Part shown: piece by piece, positions 6,421 through 6,579 of the stretch
Layout: the number at the start of each line of letters is the position of its first letter
Position numbering within the stretch: position 1 is the first letter of the stretch
Assembly: GCA_019313095.1 (NCBI GenBank)
Contig: JAFDBU010000049.1
Coordinates: 1 to 6,579, forward strand
Length of the DNA stretch: 6,579 nt
Reading direction: 5' to 3'
DNA from: Deltaproteobacteria bacterium
Lineage (GTDB): Bacteria; Desulfobacterota; Desulfobulbia; Desulfobulbales; BM004
Notes under the pieces: model-generated
Told to the model about the DNA's origin: nothing
Database searches by the model: none
The model's input: only the letters and a program-made list of their open reading frames with translations
Position numbers and translations under genes: made by a program

Positions 6421-6579
6421 ATGAGACCCCTTTCAATTGTTGCATACTTTGACGGACGTCCGGGACACGAGAAACAGACCCGTAGTATTCTGCAATCACT
6501 TGCCGGTATTACAGAAACGAATGTTATCTGCAAAAAAGTCTCTACTTCCCACCTGACATATATAAAAAACTGAGCAGTA
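6421..6579 (+). CDS. N-terminus of an ELM1-like family protein, frame broken by TGA at 6571-6573
   Basis: ATG 6421 is the first start after an in-frame TAA at 6403-6405. It opens a 50-residue frame beginning MRPLSIVAYFDGRPGHEKQT, which resembles the N-terminal motif of the ELM1-like family (DGRPGHENQ type), proteins named after plant mitochondrial fission ELM1 and of uncertain bacterial role, with glycosyltransferase-like features. Full-length members have several hundred residues, so this is only the beginning. The frame stops at TGA 6571-6573 right after ATA-AAA-AAC. Shifting by one base at the A run would instead give CTG AGC AGT and keep the frame open to the window edge. That could be a real indel, a sequencing error in the A run, programmed -1 slippage, or a genuinely truncated gene. 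No clear ribosome site precedes the ATG. The family call is moderate and rests on one motif. Confidence 0.55.

Noticed and set aside
6571..6573. TGA in the ELM1-like frame as a second selenocysteine codon
   Set aside because: There is no Cys motif context (IKN-TGA-AV), no family Cys that I know of at this point, and too little downstream sequence for a SECIS; the A-run frameshift explains it better.

Overview
The window reads almost entirely in the + direction and looks like a core-genome stretch from a Desulfobacterota-type (former Deltaproteobacteria) bacterium. This is inferred from the mid-40s GC look, a UvrC / DUF166 / PAS-histidine-kinase / TsaE gene string, and an apparent selenoprotein; no 16S or tRNA is present to confirm it. 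No mobile element, CRISPR array or RNA gene was seen.

Layout: (1) The 3' two thirds of uvrC (1-1201; the 5' end is outside the window). (2) A DUF166-family gene (1185-1835) interrupted by one in-frame TGA at 1506-1508. Family sequence continues in the same frame on both sides, and the TGA falls directly before a Cys codon where relatives, as I remember the family, carry a Cys-Cys pair. The simplest reading is a selenocysteine codon giving a 216-residue selenoprotein with a vicinal Sec-Cys pair. (3) A membrane-bound sensor histidine kinase (1832-3727) with a periplasmic sensor carrying a Met-rich patch, then PAS, HisKA and HATPase domains, and no response regulator beside it. (4) tsaE (3755-4222), the ATPase of tRNA t6A synthesis. 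These four genes overlap or nearly touch (17-base overlap, 4-base ATGA overlap, 27-base gap) and are probably co-transcribed.

After an AT-rich 192-base gap with a small palindrome and a strong ribosome binding site comes (5) a 582-residue YcaO-domain protein with C-terminal TPR repeats (4415-6163), apparently a single-gene unit closed by a stem-loop terminator. A 257-base gap with two inverted repeats follows. Then comes (6) the start of an ELM1-like gene (6421 onward), whose frame hits TGA after 50 codons at an in-phase A-AAA-AAC run, only six bases from the window end.

The most notable item is the putative DUF166 selenoprotein. A standard gene caller would split it into two fragments or call it a pseudogene. 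The standalone YcaO-TPR protein, a backbone-modifying enzyme family member with no visible substrate peptide or partner, is second. Nothing in the window shows that the repair, sensing and tRNA-modification genes act together beyond shared transcription.
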